NCBI RefSeq assembly: GCF_007829335.1
Contig: NZ_VIWO01000001.1
Coordinates: forward strand, 310,001-374,000
Direction of reading: 5' to 3'
Length of the DNA: 64,000 bases
Source of the DNA: Chitinophaga polysaccharea
GTDB lineage: Bacteria > Bacteroidota > Bacteroidia > Chitinophagales > Chitinophagaceae
Shown here: positions 35,282 to 44,920 of the stretch, one piece after another
How the letters are laid out: the number at the start of each line of letters is the position of its first letter
How positions within the stretch are numbered: the first letter of the stretch is position 1
Program-made: the position numbers and the translations under genes
The notes under the pieces: generated by a model
What the model was told of the DNA's origin: nothing
The model's database searches: none
What the model saw: the letters and a program-made list of their open reading frames with translations, nothing else

Positions 35282-36955
35282 TTATCTTGCGATGGTCAGC
35301 AACTGCTTATATTTAGCCTGGTTATGCAGGATGTCTGCTGCGGTATTAACTTCATTATCCCACTCCAGTGACCTGGCAATACGGCCTTTCTGCAGGTAAT
35401 AACGATTTACAATTTCCTCTTCCAGCAAACGTTTTATTTCTGTTTTATTCTTCAAGAGGTCCTGCTTTTTATCGTGCTTCATTTTTGCTTCGAGCGTTTC
35501 CAGCTCATCAGCAATGGCATCATAATACTTTTCTTTCCTGGCGGTGCTTTTGAAAGAATCCAAAGCTTCCTCACTACGGGTTTTGTAGCTGTAATCCTTA
35601 TTTTCCAGGTAACGTTCAAAATCGGCAAATTCAGCCTCACTCAGTGAAAATGTAGCGGGCGTCGCTATTTTCGGGTGACTGTAATAATACGTAGTAGCAT
35701 AATCGAAGATAAATTGTTTGCGGAGCAATGTAATCGCTACCTGGCTGATATAGGTAGGATCCACTTTGGCATCTGGCTCAATACCTCCACCATCTTTTAC
35801 AGCGCGGCCTCCGGCGGTGGCAAATGATTTACGCAGGGAATCAGGTACGTAATCCACGCTGCCATCGTCATTCCGGTGGGAGTAGTCAATAGCCTGTATA
35901 CAACGTCCGCTGGGAGTATAATACCGCGCGGTAGTTACTTTCAATTTGGTGTTATAGGGAAGCTGACGGGTAGTTTGTACCAGGCCTTTACCATAAGAGC
36001 GTTGTCCTATTACCACACCACGGTCCAGGTCCTGCATGCTGCCAGCTACTATTTCAGATGCGGAAGCGGAAGAATGATTGGTGAGTACGGTCAATGGGAT
36101 ATGTATATCAACCGGCTGCTCGGTGGTTTCATAGCTCCGGTCCCAGTTCTTTACCTTGCCCCGGGTACTTACAATCAGCCTGTTTTTATCCACGAAAATA
36201 TTGGCTACTATCACCGCTTCATCCAGTAGTCCACCTGGATTACTGCGAAGATCCAGGATAATTCCTTTCAGGCCCGGGTGGGATTGTTTTAATTGTTCTA
36301 CTGACTTACGTACCATGGCGCCGCTGTTTTCGGTAAACTGCGTCATCTTGATATAGCCAATATCGTTTTTCACGATCCCGGCGTAACTAACGGGTTTCAC
36401 ATTGATTTCTTCCCGTACTATTTTCCTGGGTGTTTCCACGCCAGTCAAAGGATTGCGGAATACCATATCGAGCGAAGTACCGGCTGCTCCTTTCAGTTGA
36501 CGGCTGATCTCTTCCTGCGCTACGTTCTTCACGGATTTGCCATCCATGCTCACAATGATATCACCTGGTTTTACGCCTGCTTTGTCCATTGGACTGCCTT
36601 CATACACATCGGTAATGGTGGTCCAGTCACCGTTGGTATTGATAGAAGCGCCTACGCCGCCATACTTGCCTGTGGCCATAAATTTGAGGTCATCCAGGTT
36701 TTCTTCCGAAACAAAATCCGTGAAAGGGTCTGTTTCTTCCAACATGGCTTCAATGCCTTTATGCATTATCTTTTCGGGGGGCAGGTCATCTACATAGTAG
36801 GTATTCAGTTCCCGGTAAAAAGCAGCGAAGATGTCCAGGTTTTTGGCGATCTGGAAGTATTTATCATTTTCATTAAAAGCAAAAACGCCGGCTGCGATGA
36901 TAATCAACAACAGTGCGGCTGTCAGCTTCTTCTTCCTATTAAAAAATGCACGCAT
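35282..36955 (-). CDS. S41 (C-terminal processing) peptidase
   Basis: This is a 557-residue serine protease anchored by an N-terminal membrane helix (LTAALLLIIIAAGVFAF). A PDZ domain (about 95-180, GVGASI and AGVKPGDIIVSMDGK) precedes the catalytic domain. The nucleophile is the serine in SSASASEIVAG and the general base is the lysine in GQRSYGKGLVQ. The C terminus is a long charged helical extension. Such CtpA-type proteases cut misfolded or regulated periplasmic proteins after hydrophobic C termini. It is the last gene of the rpmH-rnpA-yidD unit. Confidence 0.92.
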   Translation of the reverse strand: MRAFFNRKKKLTAALLLIIIAAGVFAFNENDKYFQIAKNLDIFAAFYRELNTYYVDDLPPEKIMHKGIEAMLEETDPFTDFVSEENLDDLKFMATGKYGGVGASINTNGDWTTITDVYEGSPMDKAGVKPGDIIVSMDGKSVKNVAQEEISRQLKGAAGTSLDMVFRNPLTGVETPRKIVREEINVKPVSYAGIVKNDIGYIKMTQFTENSGAMVRKSVEQLKQSHPGLKGIILDLRSNPGGLLDEAVIVANIFVDKNRLIVSTRGKVKNWDRSYETTEQPVDIHIPLTVLTNHSSASASEIVAGSMQDLDRGVVIGQRSYGKGLVQTTRQLPYNTKLKVTTARYYTPSGRCIQAIDYSHRNDDGSVDYVPDSLRKSFATAGGRAVKDGGGIEPDAKVDPTYISQVAITLLRKQFIFDYATTYYYSHPKIATPATFSLSEAEFADFERYLENKDYSYKTRSEEALDSFKSTARKEKYYDAIADELETLEAKMKHDKKQDLLKNKTEIKRLLEEEIVNRYYLQKGRIARSLEWDNEVNTAADILHNQAKYKQLLTIAR

Positions 36956-37005
36956 GCAACAGAGTATATAAGATGAGTGATAAAGTTGGCGGCCGGCAGC
37001 CTTAC

Positions 37006-37242
37006 TCAGGGCACCGGATCATATCCATGGCCACCCCAGGGATGGCAGGACAAGATACGCTTTATGGTGAGATAGCCGCCTTTGAAAGGTCCATATTTTT
37101 TAAATGCTTCCAACCCATACTGCGAGCAGGTGGGCGTATAGCGGCATTTACTGCCCAACAGGGGCGAGATAAACCATTGATAGATTTTTATCAGGAGAAT
37201 AAAAGGATAACTCAACCAGCGAACTACACGATTCATAATCAA
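37006..37242 (-). CDS. yidD: Membrane protein insertion efficiency factor YidD
   Basis: This 78-residue protein has the complete family pattern: an amphipathic N-terminal segment ([19 protein letters not shown]), [14 protein letters not shown] with its cysteine, and GCxPW-like [12 protein letters not shown] at the end. YidD helps YidC insert membrane proteins. It occupies its usual place after rpmH and rnpA, although yidC itself is not next to it here. Confidence 0.93.
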   Translation of the reverse strand: MIMNRVVRWLSYPFILLIKIYQWFISPLLGSKCRYTPTCSQYGLEAFKKYGPFKGGYLTIKRILSCHPWGGHGYDPVP

Positions 37243-37322
37243 CTTTTTGCGGTCAGCTTGCAGCCATTAAAAAAGTATCTGACTAACAGGTTGCAATCAG
37301 CCGGAAAGCTAACCGCTAAAGG

Positions 37323-37703
37323 CTAAATGCTGTTTTGCAACTTCTTTAAAATTACTGAAATTTTGTCTTGCAGGGTGGAAAAATCGGCTATTTTTTTGTC
37401 GGTATAGATGAGGAAAACAGCGAGCTGCTGCGAGTGTGACCGGAGATGGTCGTATAACGCCTGTTTCTGAAGACGCCAGGCTTCACGGCCCAGGCGTTTG
37501 ATGCGGTTACGGTCTACCGCATGGGGAAATCTGCGGGTAGTGGCACTAAAACCTACCTGCACGGGGTATTTACATGGCTCCGTAAGGGGCATGTATACCA
37601 CGCGGTACGGAAAAACAGAAAACGCTTTTCCTTCACGAAAAAGCGTTTCAATAAGTTTTCTGCTTTTTAACCTTTCTTCCTTGCTAAAAGAATAAGTTTT
37701 TAT
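37323..37703 (-). CDS. rnpA: Ribonuclease P protein component, apparent AUA start
   Basis: This is the protein subunit of RNase P, which trims tRNA 5' ends. The RNR motif (DRNRIKRLGRE) is present. The conserved N-terminal part (FSKEERLKSRKLIE, then FPYRVVY) is encoded in frame upstream of the first GTG. Between the preceding in-frame stop (TAA, 37715-37713) and that part there is no ATG, GTG or TTG. The best start is the ATA at 37703-37701, giving 126 residues, the normal length; a second ATA lies four codons further up. Starting at the GTG would lose about 34 residues of the fold. It follows rpmH by 26 bp. Confidence 0.8.
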   Translation of the reverse strand: MKTYSFSKEERLKSRKLIETLFREGKAFSVFPYRVVYMPLTEPCKYPVQVGFSATTRRFPHAVDRNRIKRLGREAWRLQKQALYDHLRSHSQQLAVFLIYTDKKIADFSTLQDKISVILKKLQNSI

Positions 37704-37729
37704 GGCAAATAGTATTTAAGCTACTATAA

Positions 37730-37885
37730 TTATTTCAGCTTACGCTCGTCGGAAACAGTCAGCTTCTTACGACCTTTTGCTCTACGGGAAGCCAATACCT
37801 TACGGCCATTAGCAGTTTCCATTCTCTTTCTGAAGCCGTGAACGCTCTTTCTGCGTCTGTTATGCGGTTGAAAAGTACGTTTCAT
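37730..37885 (-). CDS. rpmH: 50S ribosomal protein L34
   Basis: This is a 51-residue basic protein beginning [13 protein letters not shown] and containing the L34 signature [26 protein letters not shown]. It is a structural part of the large subunit. The C-terminal extension TVSDERKLK is typical of Bacteroidota. It heads the rpmH-rnpA-yidD-peptidase unit and starts just after the terminator of the bamA-skp operon. Confidence 0.97.
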   Translation of the reverse strand: MKRTFQPHNRRRKSVHGFRKRMETANGRKVLASRRAKGRKKLTVSDERKLK

Positions 37886-38008
37886 TTCTTTTTTTTGTTT
37901 TTACCTGTACTACTAAAAGTCCCGGATTAAAGGATTGTTTTTTAAAACGGAAGGCAAAGGTAGCAGAAAATATTTGAAAAGTAAAATTAAAATACGAATT
38001 CTTAAATG

Positions 38009-38046
38009 TAAAGGTGGAATGCAGTTTTCACCACATTCCACCTTTA
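38009..38046 (-). terminator. Terminator of the uppS-bamA-skp operon
   Basis: A 13-bp perfect stem (TAAAGGTGGAATG with its complement) and 12-nt loop lie 17 bp past the last skp stop, followed by a short T-rich run. Confidence 0.7.
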
Positions 38047-38062
38047 ATATTAAAAAATTAAA

Positions 38063-38572
38063 CTATTTAATACCCAGTTTAGCCTTTACAGGAGCCAGGA
38101 TATCGTCTGCTGACGGAGAAACCAGCAACATACCAGAAGAGCTGTCGATTACATAACCATAACCCTTTTCCTTTGCCACATCTTCGATCGCTTTACGGGC
38201 TTTATCGTAAATAGGTTTCAGGAGTTCAGACTGTTTAGCCTGTACTTTCTGTTCAGCAGCTTCACGGTAGTCCTGGATACGTTTCTGTGCATCCTGGATT
38301 TCACGACCTTTGATTTCTTTTATGTTGTCGGTCATTGTAGCCGCCTTGTCATCAAAATCCTTCATTTTCTTAGTATACTCGTCTACCAGCGCTTTACCAT
38401 CAGCTTCCAGGCTCTGAGCATAAGTCTGCAAATCAGTTTCTGCCTTTTTAGCTTCCGGCATGCTGGCCACCAGTGCCTGTGCATTGATATGCGCTACTTT
38501 GGATTGTGCCATTGCATTCACGCTGAACAAACCGGTAACCGCCACAAAAGCAATAATTACGTACTTCTTCAT
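38063..38572 (-). CDS. OmpH/Skp-family periplasmic chaperone
   Basis: This is a 169-residue protein with a signal peptide (VIIAFVAVTGLFSVNAMA). The long helical arms are rich in Lys, Glu, Ala and Gln, and the C-terminal strand is YGYVIDSSSGMLLVSPSADDI. Skp trimers hold unfolded outer-membrane proteins on their way to BamA. It is the second of two skp-like genes directly after bamA, an arrangement common in Bacteroidota. Confidence 0.92.
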   Translation of the reverse strand: MKKYVIIAFVAVTGLFSVNAMAQSKVAHINAQALVASMPEAKKAETDLQTYAQSLEADGKALVDEYTKKMKDFDDKAATMTDNIKEIKGREIQDAQKRIQDYREAAEQKVQAKQSELLKPIYDKARKAIEDVAKEKGYGYVIDSSSGMLLVSPSADDILAPVKAKLGIK

Positions 38573-38630
38573 GATGTTGTCTGTGTTTAAAAAAATTTAA
38601 ATACTTATAGTTAAAAAATAGGTATACGCC

Positions 38631-39146
38631 TTACTTCTTCACTCCAAGAGATTTTAAGATCTCTTCACTCTTATCAATCTTGGGATCATAGAATATAACA
38701 GTAGCTCCACTCGCCTTATCCAGCACAAAGTCGTACATCCTGCTGGCAGACAGCTTCTGTACGGCGTTATAAATCCTGTCCTGAATAGGTTTTACCAATT
38801 CCTCCCGCTTCTTGAAAAGATCGCCCTCGTAACCGAAACGCTTCTTCTGCAAATCCTTTGCCTCTTTTTCTCTGGCTACAATCTCGTCTTCTCTTTTACG
38901 CTTCAATTCTTCTGTCAGCATCACCTGCTCCGCCTGGTAAGACTTATACATCTTATCCACTTCCTGGAACTTGGCATCAATCTCCTTCTGCCATTGATCA
39001 GCAACGGCATCCAGCTTCTTCTGGGAGTCCTTATACTCAGGAATACTCTCCAGTATATATTTTGTATCTATCACACAATAGCGCTGTGCACTTGCTGCAC
39101 CGCCCAAAGCCAATATTATAGCGGCTGTAATAAATATTTTTTTCAT
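38631..39146 (-). CDS. OmpH/Skp-family periplasmic chaperone
   Basis: This is the first skp-like gene after bamA. I start it at MKKIFITAA, which gives a proper signal peptide (FITAAIILALGGAASA). The coiled arms are strongly charged (KYILESIPEYKDSQKKLDA, then REKEAKDLQKKRFGYEGD), and the C terminus is YDFVLDKASGATVIFYDP. Role and partner are as for its neighbour. The two copies differ enough to suggest distinct clients or hetero-oligomers (inference). Confidence 0.92.
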   Translation of the reverse strand: MKKIFITAAIILALGGAASAQRYCVIDTKYILESIPEYKDSQKKLDAVADQWQKEIDAKFQEVDKMYKSYQAEQVMLTEELKRKREDEIVAREKEAKDLQKKRFGYEGDLFKKREELVKPIQDRIYNAVQKLSASRMYDFVLDKASGATVIFYDPKIDKSEEILKSLGVKK

Positions 39147-39212
39147 GCTACAATGGATTTTTTGCAAAACCAAAACAACGGTTAAACTTGCAATATATAA
39201 TTTATTTTCACA

Positions 39213-41969
39213 TTATTCTGGTTCGAAACCGAGCATAAAGGTAAACTTAGCCGCATCTTTCAGGCCACCTCCCGGTGTAAGACGGTCGAACCCAATACCA
39301 TAGTCAAATCCAAGCAATCCAAACATAGGCAGGTAGAAACGCATACCGATACCGGCAGACCGACGCAGTCTGAACGGATTGTACTCATTCAGGTCCTTAT
39401 AACCATTGGCTGCCTCCAGGAATGCCAATCCAAAGATGGTAGAACTTGGGTTCAGGCTGAACGGATAACGCAGCTCCATTACGAATTTGTTAAATACGGT
39501 AAACCCGGAATAGTTCGCTGGCTGTCCATTTTCAGGATTCACGCTCGGATCGGAAGTATAATACACCGGATACCCTCTCTGGGAAATGATATCACGATCG
39601 TAAATAGCGAAGTTACTCAAACCATCACCTCCCAACTCAAACCGGCCAAAAGGCGACAGCGTAGTACGGTTATTATAACGTCCAATATAACCAAATTTAG
39701 CGGCTACTTTCAATACAAACGTTTTATTATCGCTACCCATAGGGCGGCTCAATGGCACATACCATTCTGCATTGAAACGATACTTCTGGTACTCAATGAA
39801 GTTAAACTGCTTGGACGCCGGTTCCTTGCTGTAGTCTTTATCAGGATTAAACAGGGAGTAAGGTGGCGTATACTGGGCAGACAACATAAAGTTGGAACCA
39901 CTGCGCGGGAATATCTGCTGATCCACAGAAGAACGCGCCAGCGTGAGCTTCACGTTAATGTTGTTGGAAGTACCGTTCTCAAATCCGGCAATACCAAAGT
40001 AGTTATAGTTTTTCAGTTTGTACTGTTGATAGTTCAGCGAGTAAATCAGGGTGAAATAATCATCCGGCCATTTCAATTGTTTACCCAGGGATACGGAAGC
40101 ACCCAATACCTTAAAGTGACCATCTACAGACGTGCTGGTATCTCCCGGCAGCTTGTAATAGTTACTGTATGCATATGGATTCTGGTAGCTGCTATAGAAG
40201 CTCACAGAAAACTGGTTTCTTTTCTTACCACCCAGCCATGGCTCTGTGAAAGAGAAGTTATAAGAACGGTAGGCCTTACCATTGGAAGATACACGCACAG
40301 ATAATTTCTGGCCATCTCCACTTGGTAACGGATCCCAGGTTTCTTTCCGGAAGATATTGCGCAGGGAGAAGTTGTTAAACGTAACCCCGAGCGTACCGGT
40401 TAAACCGATATATCCACCCCAACCGGCCGATAATTCCAGCTGGTCGTTGGCTTTTTCTTCTACTGTATAGTCAATATCCACTGTGCCATCCTGAACATTT
40501 GGTACCGGGTTCATACCGATCTTTTCCGGGTTGAAGAAGCCGAGGTTGGCAATTTCACGGTTAGAACGGATCAGGTCTGTACGGCTGAATTTTTCACCGG
40601 GAATGGTGCGCAACTCACGACGGATAACGTGTTCGTTGGTTTTTTCATTACCAGCGATGCGTACTTCCTTGATCGTGGCCTGCGGACCTTCACGCAAACG
40701 GATTTCGTAGTCGATGGTATCGCCACGGATACCGATTTCTACGGGGTCGATCTGGAAAAACAGGTAACCATAGTCCATGTAGTAGCCGCTGATATCGCCG
40801 CCTTCCTGTGACATCTGTTTACCGATTCTTTTTTCCAGCAACTCCAGGTTATACACATCTCCCTTCTTAATACCCAGAAGGCGCGTTAATACAGAGTCGG
40901 AATAACGGGTATTACCTTTCCAGGTGATATCTCCGAAATAATATTTTTTACCCTCAGAGATCTGCATATCGATATTCAGATTCTGGGAACGGGTTTTATA
41001 CACGGTATCTCTTACGATTACCGCATCGCGATAACCTTTAGAGTTATAGAGACTTACTACCTTACCTTTATCTTCCAGGTATTTATTTTCATTAAACTTG
41101 GCGGAGCTGAAGAGTTTAAAGCGGAAATAGGGATCCAGCTTTTCCAGGGCCCTTGTAGGCTGGAGGAAGCCATAGGTTTGCCAGAAATCGTCGTCCTGGG
41201 CAAGTGAGTCCACATATACATGTTCAATATCCGGATGAAGGGTAAAGCGGGAGCGCTCTTTTGTACCTTTCATTCTTTTCTTGATCTTACTGTCGGCTAC
41301 GTTATAGTTACCTACGATATTGATATTTTCGGTACGTACCTTACTCCCTTTGGTAACGTTGAACACCACGTGGCGGGAGTTGACAGTGGAGCTATCTGCT
41401 CTTTCTTCTATTCTAACGGTAGCGTTACCAAACCCTTTATCAGCATAGAATTTATGTACTACGCCGATTACATTTTGTTTCAGGGCCTGGGTAATTACTG
41501 TTCCTTTACGGATACCAGCTTTGGTGGTAATATCGTCGGCTTCTGCTTTTTTAATTCCTTTGAAGGAGAAGGAGGACATACGGGGCATTTCTGTTAACCC
41601 GATTTCCAGCCAGATTTTATTGTCTTCAATTTTAGTTACGTAGATGGTCACATCTGCGAATAAACGTTGTGACCAGAGGCTTTGAATGGCCTTGGTAAAT
41701 TGATCGCCACCCGGATAGGTTACCTTATCGCCTACACTGAGGCCCGAAAGCGACAGCAGTAATGATTTGTCCAGGTATTGGGTACCTACAACGGTGATTT
41801 CGGCAATTTCGTACTGTTGCGGATTACCCATATTAATGGGAGCAACTGCCGGCGGATTAGCAGGGGGCTGCGTTGGGGGCACCGTATCTTTCTGCTGAGC
41901 GGATACACGTATGCCTGCACTGCAACATAATGCTATAGCCAGTAGGCCCTTAGGAAATAATTTCTTCAT
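39213..41969 (-). CDS. bamA: Outer membrane protein assembly factor BamA
   Basis: BamA inserts beta-barrel proteins into the outer membrane. After a signal peptide (GLLAIALCCSAGIRVSA) and a proline-rich linker come five POTRA domains (about 60-510) and a C-terminal 16-strand barrel ending in the usual aromatic strand (FTFMLGFEPE). The lid-loop motif appears as QRGYPVYY, close to the VRGY-type sequence. I start it at MKKLFPKG, which overlaps the uppS end by 20 bp; a start ten codons upstream is open. It lies in uppS-bamA-skp-skp. Confidence 0.94.
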   Translation of the reverse strand: MKKLFPKGLLAIALCCSAGIRVSAQQKDTVPPTQPPANPPAVAPINMGNPQQYEIAEITVVGTQYLDKSLLLSLSGLSVGDKVTYPGGDQFTKAIQSLWSQRLFADVTIYVTKIEDNKIWLEIGLTEMPRMSSFSFKGIKKAEADDITTKAGIRKGTVITQALKQNVIGVVHKFYADKGFGNATVRIEERADSSTVNSRHVVFNVTKGSKVRTENINIVGNYNVADSKIKKRMKGTKERSRFTLHPDIEHVYVDSLAQDDDFWQTYGFLQPTRALEKLDPYFRFKLFSSAKFNENKYLEDKGKVVSLYNSKGYRDAVIVRDTVYKTRSQNLNIDMQISEGKKYYFGDITWKGNTRYSDSVLTRLLGIKKGDVYNLELLEKRIGKQMSQEGGDISGYYMDYGYLFFQIDPVEIGIRGDTIDYEIRLREGPQATIKEVRIAGNEKTNEHVIRRELRTIPGEKFSRTDLIRSNREIANLGFFNPEKIGMNPVPNVQDGTVDIDYTVEEKANDQLELSAGWGGYIGLTGTLGVTFNNFSLRNIFRKETWDPLPSGDGQKLSVRVSSNGKAYRSYNFSFTEPWLGGKKRNQFSVSFYSSYQNPYAYSNYYKLPGDTSTSVDGHFKVLGASVSLGKQLKWPDDYFTLIYSLNYQQYKLKNYNYFGIAGFENGTSNNINVKLTLARSSVDQQIFPRSGSNFMLSAQYTPPYSLFNPDKDYSKEPASKQFNFIEYQKYRFNAEWYVPLSRPMGSDNKTFVLKVAAKFGYIGRYNNRTTLSPFGRFELGGDGLSNFAIYDRDIISQRGYPVYYTSDPSVNPENGQPANYSGFTVFNKFVMELRYPFSLNPSSTIFGLAFLEAANGYKDLNEYNPFRLRRSAGIGMRFYLPMFGLLGFDYGIGFDRLTPGGGLKDAAKFTFMLGFEPE

Positions 41970-42711
41970 TCTGCTGAATTTGTTCGCTTGTTTTGCCAAA
42001 GCGCCGTTCTCTGGTTTGGTAATTTAAGATGGCCTGGTAAAGATGTTCATTGCGGAAATCCGGCCAGCGGGTGTCTGTAAAGTACAGCTCCGCATAGGCC
42101 AGTTGATATAGTAAGAAGTTACTGATCCTGCATTCTCCACTGGTACGAATCATTAATTCAGGGTCTGGCAGGCCGGTGGTACAGAGATATTTTTCCCATA
42201 CCTCAGGCGTCACAGCTGCAGGGTCCAGGGCTCCATTTTTCACATCCAGGGCTATTTTCCTGGCTGCATTCACGATTTCCCATCTTGCACTGTAGCTAAG
42301 AGCCATAATGAGATTGAGGCCAGTATTTTGGCTGGTAAGGGCGATGGCCTCTTCCATTTCCTGCTGCGCCTGGGGAGGCAGCATGTTCATATCGCCAATT
42401 ACACTCAGACGGATATTATTTTTAGACAGCGTATTCACCTCCTGCCGGATGGTGTTTACGAGCAATTCCATGATACCAGTCACCTCGTAAACCGGGCGGT
42501 CCCAGTTTTCGGTAGAAAAAGCATACAGCGTAAGATAGCCGATTCCAAGTTCTGCACAGGTTTCCACTATGTTGCGCACGCTTTCTACCCCCTCGTGGTG
42601 CCCGTACAGCCTGTCTTGCCCACGCTCCTTTGCCCAACGGCCATTTCCATCCATAATAATGGCAATATGGCGTGGTAACCGTTGCAAGTCCAATTTATCC
42701 TTCAAACTCAT
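41950..42711 (-). CDS. uppS: Isoprenyl transferase (undecaprenyl diphosphate synthase)
   Basis: This is a 253-residue cis-prenyltransferase. The catalytic start MDGNGRWAKERG, the YAFSTENWDRP motif and the C-terminal ELYFTDTRWPDF region are all present. It extends farnesyl diphosphate to the C55 lipid carrier for peptidoglycan, capsule and O-antigen. Three 10-bp direct repeats lie in its leader (42728-42757), behind a TATCTTTG box. Confidence 0.95.
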   Translation of the reverse strand: MSLKDKLDLQRLPRHIAIIMDGNGRWAKERGQDRLYGHHEGVESVRNIVETCAELGIGYLTLYAFSTENWDRPVYEVTGIMELLVNTIRQEVNTLSKNNIRLSVIGDMNMLPPQAQQEMEEAIALTSQNTGLNLIMALSYSARWEIVNAARKIALDVKNGALDPAAVTPEVWEKYLCTTGLPDPELMIRTSGECRISNFLLYQLAYAELYFTDTRWPDFRNEHLYQAILNYQTRERRFGKTSEQIQQNEEIIS

Positions 42712-42727
42712 TTGTGTCAGGCGTATT

Positions 42728-42757
42728 ATAACAGATTATTACAGATTATAACAGATT
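42728..42757 (-). repeat. Three tandem 10-bp repeats in the uppS leader
   Basis: The units ATAACAGATT, ATTACAGATT and ATAACAGATT follow each other without spacer, 17 bp upstream of the uppS ATG. A perfect -7 box TATCTTTG lies at 42776-42769, so the repeats fall at the very start of the predicted transcript. I see no matching TTTG at the right distance. Confidence 0.6.
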
Positions 42758-42937
42758 CTAAAAGGGTGCAAAGATACAAAAATAGAGTAATGACTTTTTT
42801 AGCAAAGCCTAAGAAGGTCTTTTAACGTAGTTTTAACAGCGAAATCAATACCAGTGGGGATTTTAGCAAATTCAACGAACTTTCCGGGTAGTTGGCAGGG
42901 ATGTAATGGCTGCCTGTAGAAAGTATTTTCCGGTAAA

Positions 42938-43804
42938 TTAAAATTTACAGTGATAAGAGGTAAAAAGGATACTAATGGTCAGCTCAATGGTCAAAAACTG
43001 GTCCTTATCCCGGCTATTACCCCGCTGGCGGCCTGTTACCCCAATCGGGGCGCCATAAACGCCGGATCTGTCCTGCAACTGAGCCGCCACTGAGGGTTGT
43101 CCGTTAGGCAGCGTTGGAAATGCCCCGGGGCCTGCATAAGTGGTGCTTACATCATCCAGGTAATCAGTTTGGGTATACCGGTACAGCGCTTCCAGCCCCA
43201 CATTTACTTTTTTGGAGAGATTATACTTAAAACCGCCCCCAATTAACCAGGCATAGGAAACGAGGCTGTATGGCTTGCGCTCAGGATACAGGGCGCTTCC
43301 CTGTCCCTCCGTACGCAACGGCTGTAAATAATATTTAGTCCCGTTCAGGTAAGTGTAAGGATTGAAATAAAAAAGACTGGCGCCCCCGGTCAAATATGGA
43401 GAAAAACGTTCATATAAACTACCGGGTTCAAACCGGAAGAAATTGAAATCTCCCTGCAGCGATAGTTCCCATAAATTGGTATTGAAACTGAGGTTACGCA
43501 GTTTTTGGAATTCGTTCTTATTGTGCACATCCGAATAACCCAGCTGCATAAAACGGGCATGGGCTCTCACCCCCACGTAATCGTTCATATATTTCCGGTA
43601 ATAAACCCCGATGGCAGGCTTAATGCTATTTAATGCCCCCCGGGTATTCAGGTCCCCAAAGTATTGGGCCCCTCCGATCGATAAACCCAGTTCCCCTACG
43701 TATTGTAACTCATTTTGCGCGGCGGCTCGTCCCGCAAACAAACTGCCAGCCGCTACCAGCAGGGAAAAGAGGAGATATTTAGGATATAAAAAAGATTTCA
43801 GCAT
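42938..43804 (-). CDS. DUF6089-like outer-membrane beta-barrel protein
   Basis: This 288-residue protein has a signal peptide (YLLFSLLVAAGSLFAGRAAA). Alternating hydrophobic strands follow, with YVGELGLSIGGAQYFGDLN at the start and a final strand FLTIELTISILFTSY, typical of small 8-stranded barrels. Proteins of this kind sit between nadK and uppS-bamA in many Bacteroidota. Their function is unknown. The family name is from memory of that gene order and should be read as likely, not certain. Confidence 0.78.
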   Translation of the reverse strand: MLKSFLYPKYLLFSLLVAAGSLFAGRAAAQNELQYVGELGLSIGGAQYFGDLNTRGALNSIKPAIGVYYRKYMNDYVGVRAHARFMQLGYSDVHNKNEFQKLRNLSFNTNLWELSLQGDFNFFRFEPGSLYERFSPYLTGGASLFYFNPYTYLNGTKYYLQPLRTEGQGSALYPERKPYSLVSYAWLIGGGFKYNLSKKVNVGLEALYRYTQTDYLDDVSTTYAGPGAFPTLPNGQPSVAAQLQDRSGVYGAPIGVTGRQRGNSRDKDQFLTIELTISILFTSYHCKF

Positions 43805-43960
43805 AAATCAGTCCTACTTAAACGCTAAAATGCCGGATTTATTTAATGTATAGCTGACGATTATGCTAACTGGTGAGACGCTCCTTGTCCTCATGGGGCA
43901 TAATTTGCATTACAATCAGCAGACAACGTATTTGTAAATGTAGCAATATAATTTATATTT

Positions 43961-44851
43961 CTATATTTTAATCGTATTACGGGCATCAATACCCCATAAT
44001 AGCTTGTTACGTAAGGTATGTAGGAAGTTGCTGTCATCCAGCCGCAGCAGACTCAGTTTAAACTGCTCTTTTTTTATCGCCAGTTGTACTGTACTGTCTA
44101 TAGTTTCCATCCGGCTATCGAGGGTACAAAGAAACTGGTCACTGCGCCCTTCCACTTCAAAAGAAATGATATTGTCGTTGGGCACGATAATAGGCCGCAC
44201 ATTGAGGTTGTGAGGTGCCACTGGCGTGATCACAAAATTACCAGCATCCGGGAATACAATGGGGCCACCGCAGCTCAGCGAATAACCGGTAGAACCAGTT
44301 GGAGTGGATACAATCAATCCATCTGCCCAGTAAGTATTGAGAAACTCGCCATTGAGGTAGGTATGGATCTTTACCATGGCGGAGGTATCTTTTTTATGGA
44401 TTGTAAATTCGTTCAGGGCATAAGGCACTTCTCCAAATAAGGGAATATTGGCGTCAAGGTGCAACAGCGAACGTTGGTCTACTACATAGGTACGATTCAG
44501 GAGCGCCTGCACCAGTGCATGGATTTCGTTTTTACCGATGCTCGCCAGGAATCCCAGGCGGCCAAAATTAATACCGATTACCGGGATATTGGTATCCCTC
44601 ACATAACATACCGTGTCCAGCAGCGTACCGTCGCCACCCAGACTCATTAAGAAGTCGATTTTTCCTGGTAAGTCTTCTGCACAGGAAAACAGTACCGGGG
44701 TTGTTTCAAAAGGCACATGTTGCTGTAATACCCGGAAAAACGGCTCATAAATCATTGCTTCAATCTCTGCCCGCTCCAATTCCTCCAGCAATAAGCGGAT
44801 GTTTGCGATGTCTTCAGTAATAAATCCCCTGCTATAAAGTGCTACCTGCAT
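43961..44851 (-). CDS. nadK: NAD kinase
   Basis: This is a 296-residue ATP-NAD kinase. The GGDGTLLD motif (about residues 73-80), NEFTIHKKD and the glycine-rich SPTGSTGYSLSCGGPI are all present. It phosphorylates NAD to NADP and sets the NADPH pool. It lies in the conserved series POTRA/barrel protein, nadK, DUF6089-like, uppS, bamA. Confidence 0.95.
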   Translation of the reverse strand: MQVALYSRGFITEDIANIRLLLEELERAEIEAMIYEPFFRVLQQHVPFETTPVLFSCAEDLPGKIDFLMSLGGDGTLLDTVCYVRDTNIPVIGINFGRLGFLASIGKNEIHALVQALLNRTYVVDQRSLLHLDANIPLFGEVPYALNEFTIHKKDTSAMVKIHTYLNGEFLNTYWADGLIVSTPTGSTGYSLSCGGPIVFPDAGNFVITPVAPHNLNVRPIIVPNDNIISFEVEGRSDQFLCTLDSRMETIDSTVQLAIKKEQFKLSLLRLDDSNFLHTLRNKLLWGIDARNTIKI

Positions 44852-44920
44852 AATTTATTAAGCTTTCAGCGGCCCGTTACCTGCCTTTTGACAGACCAAC
44901 GCTATCAGGGCAATTGGGCA

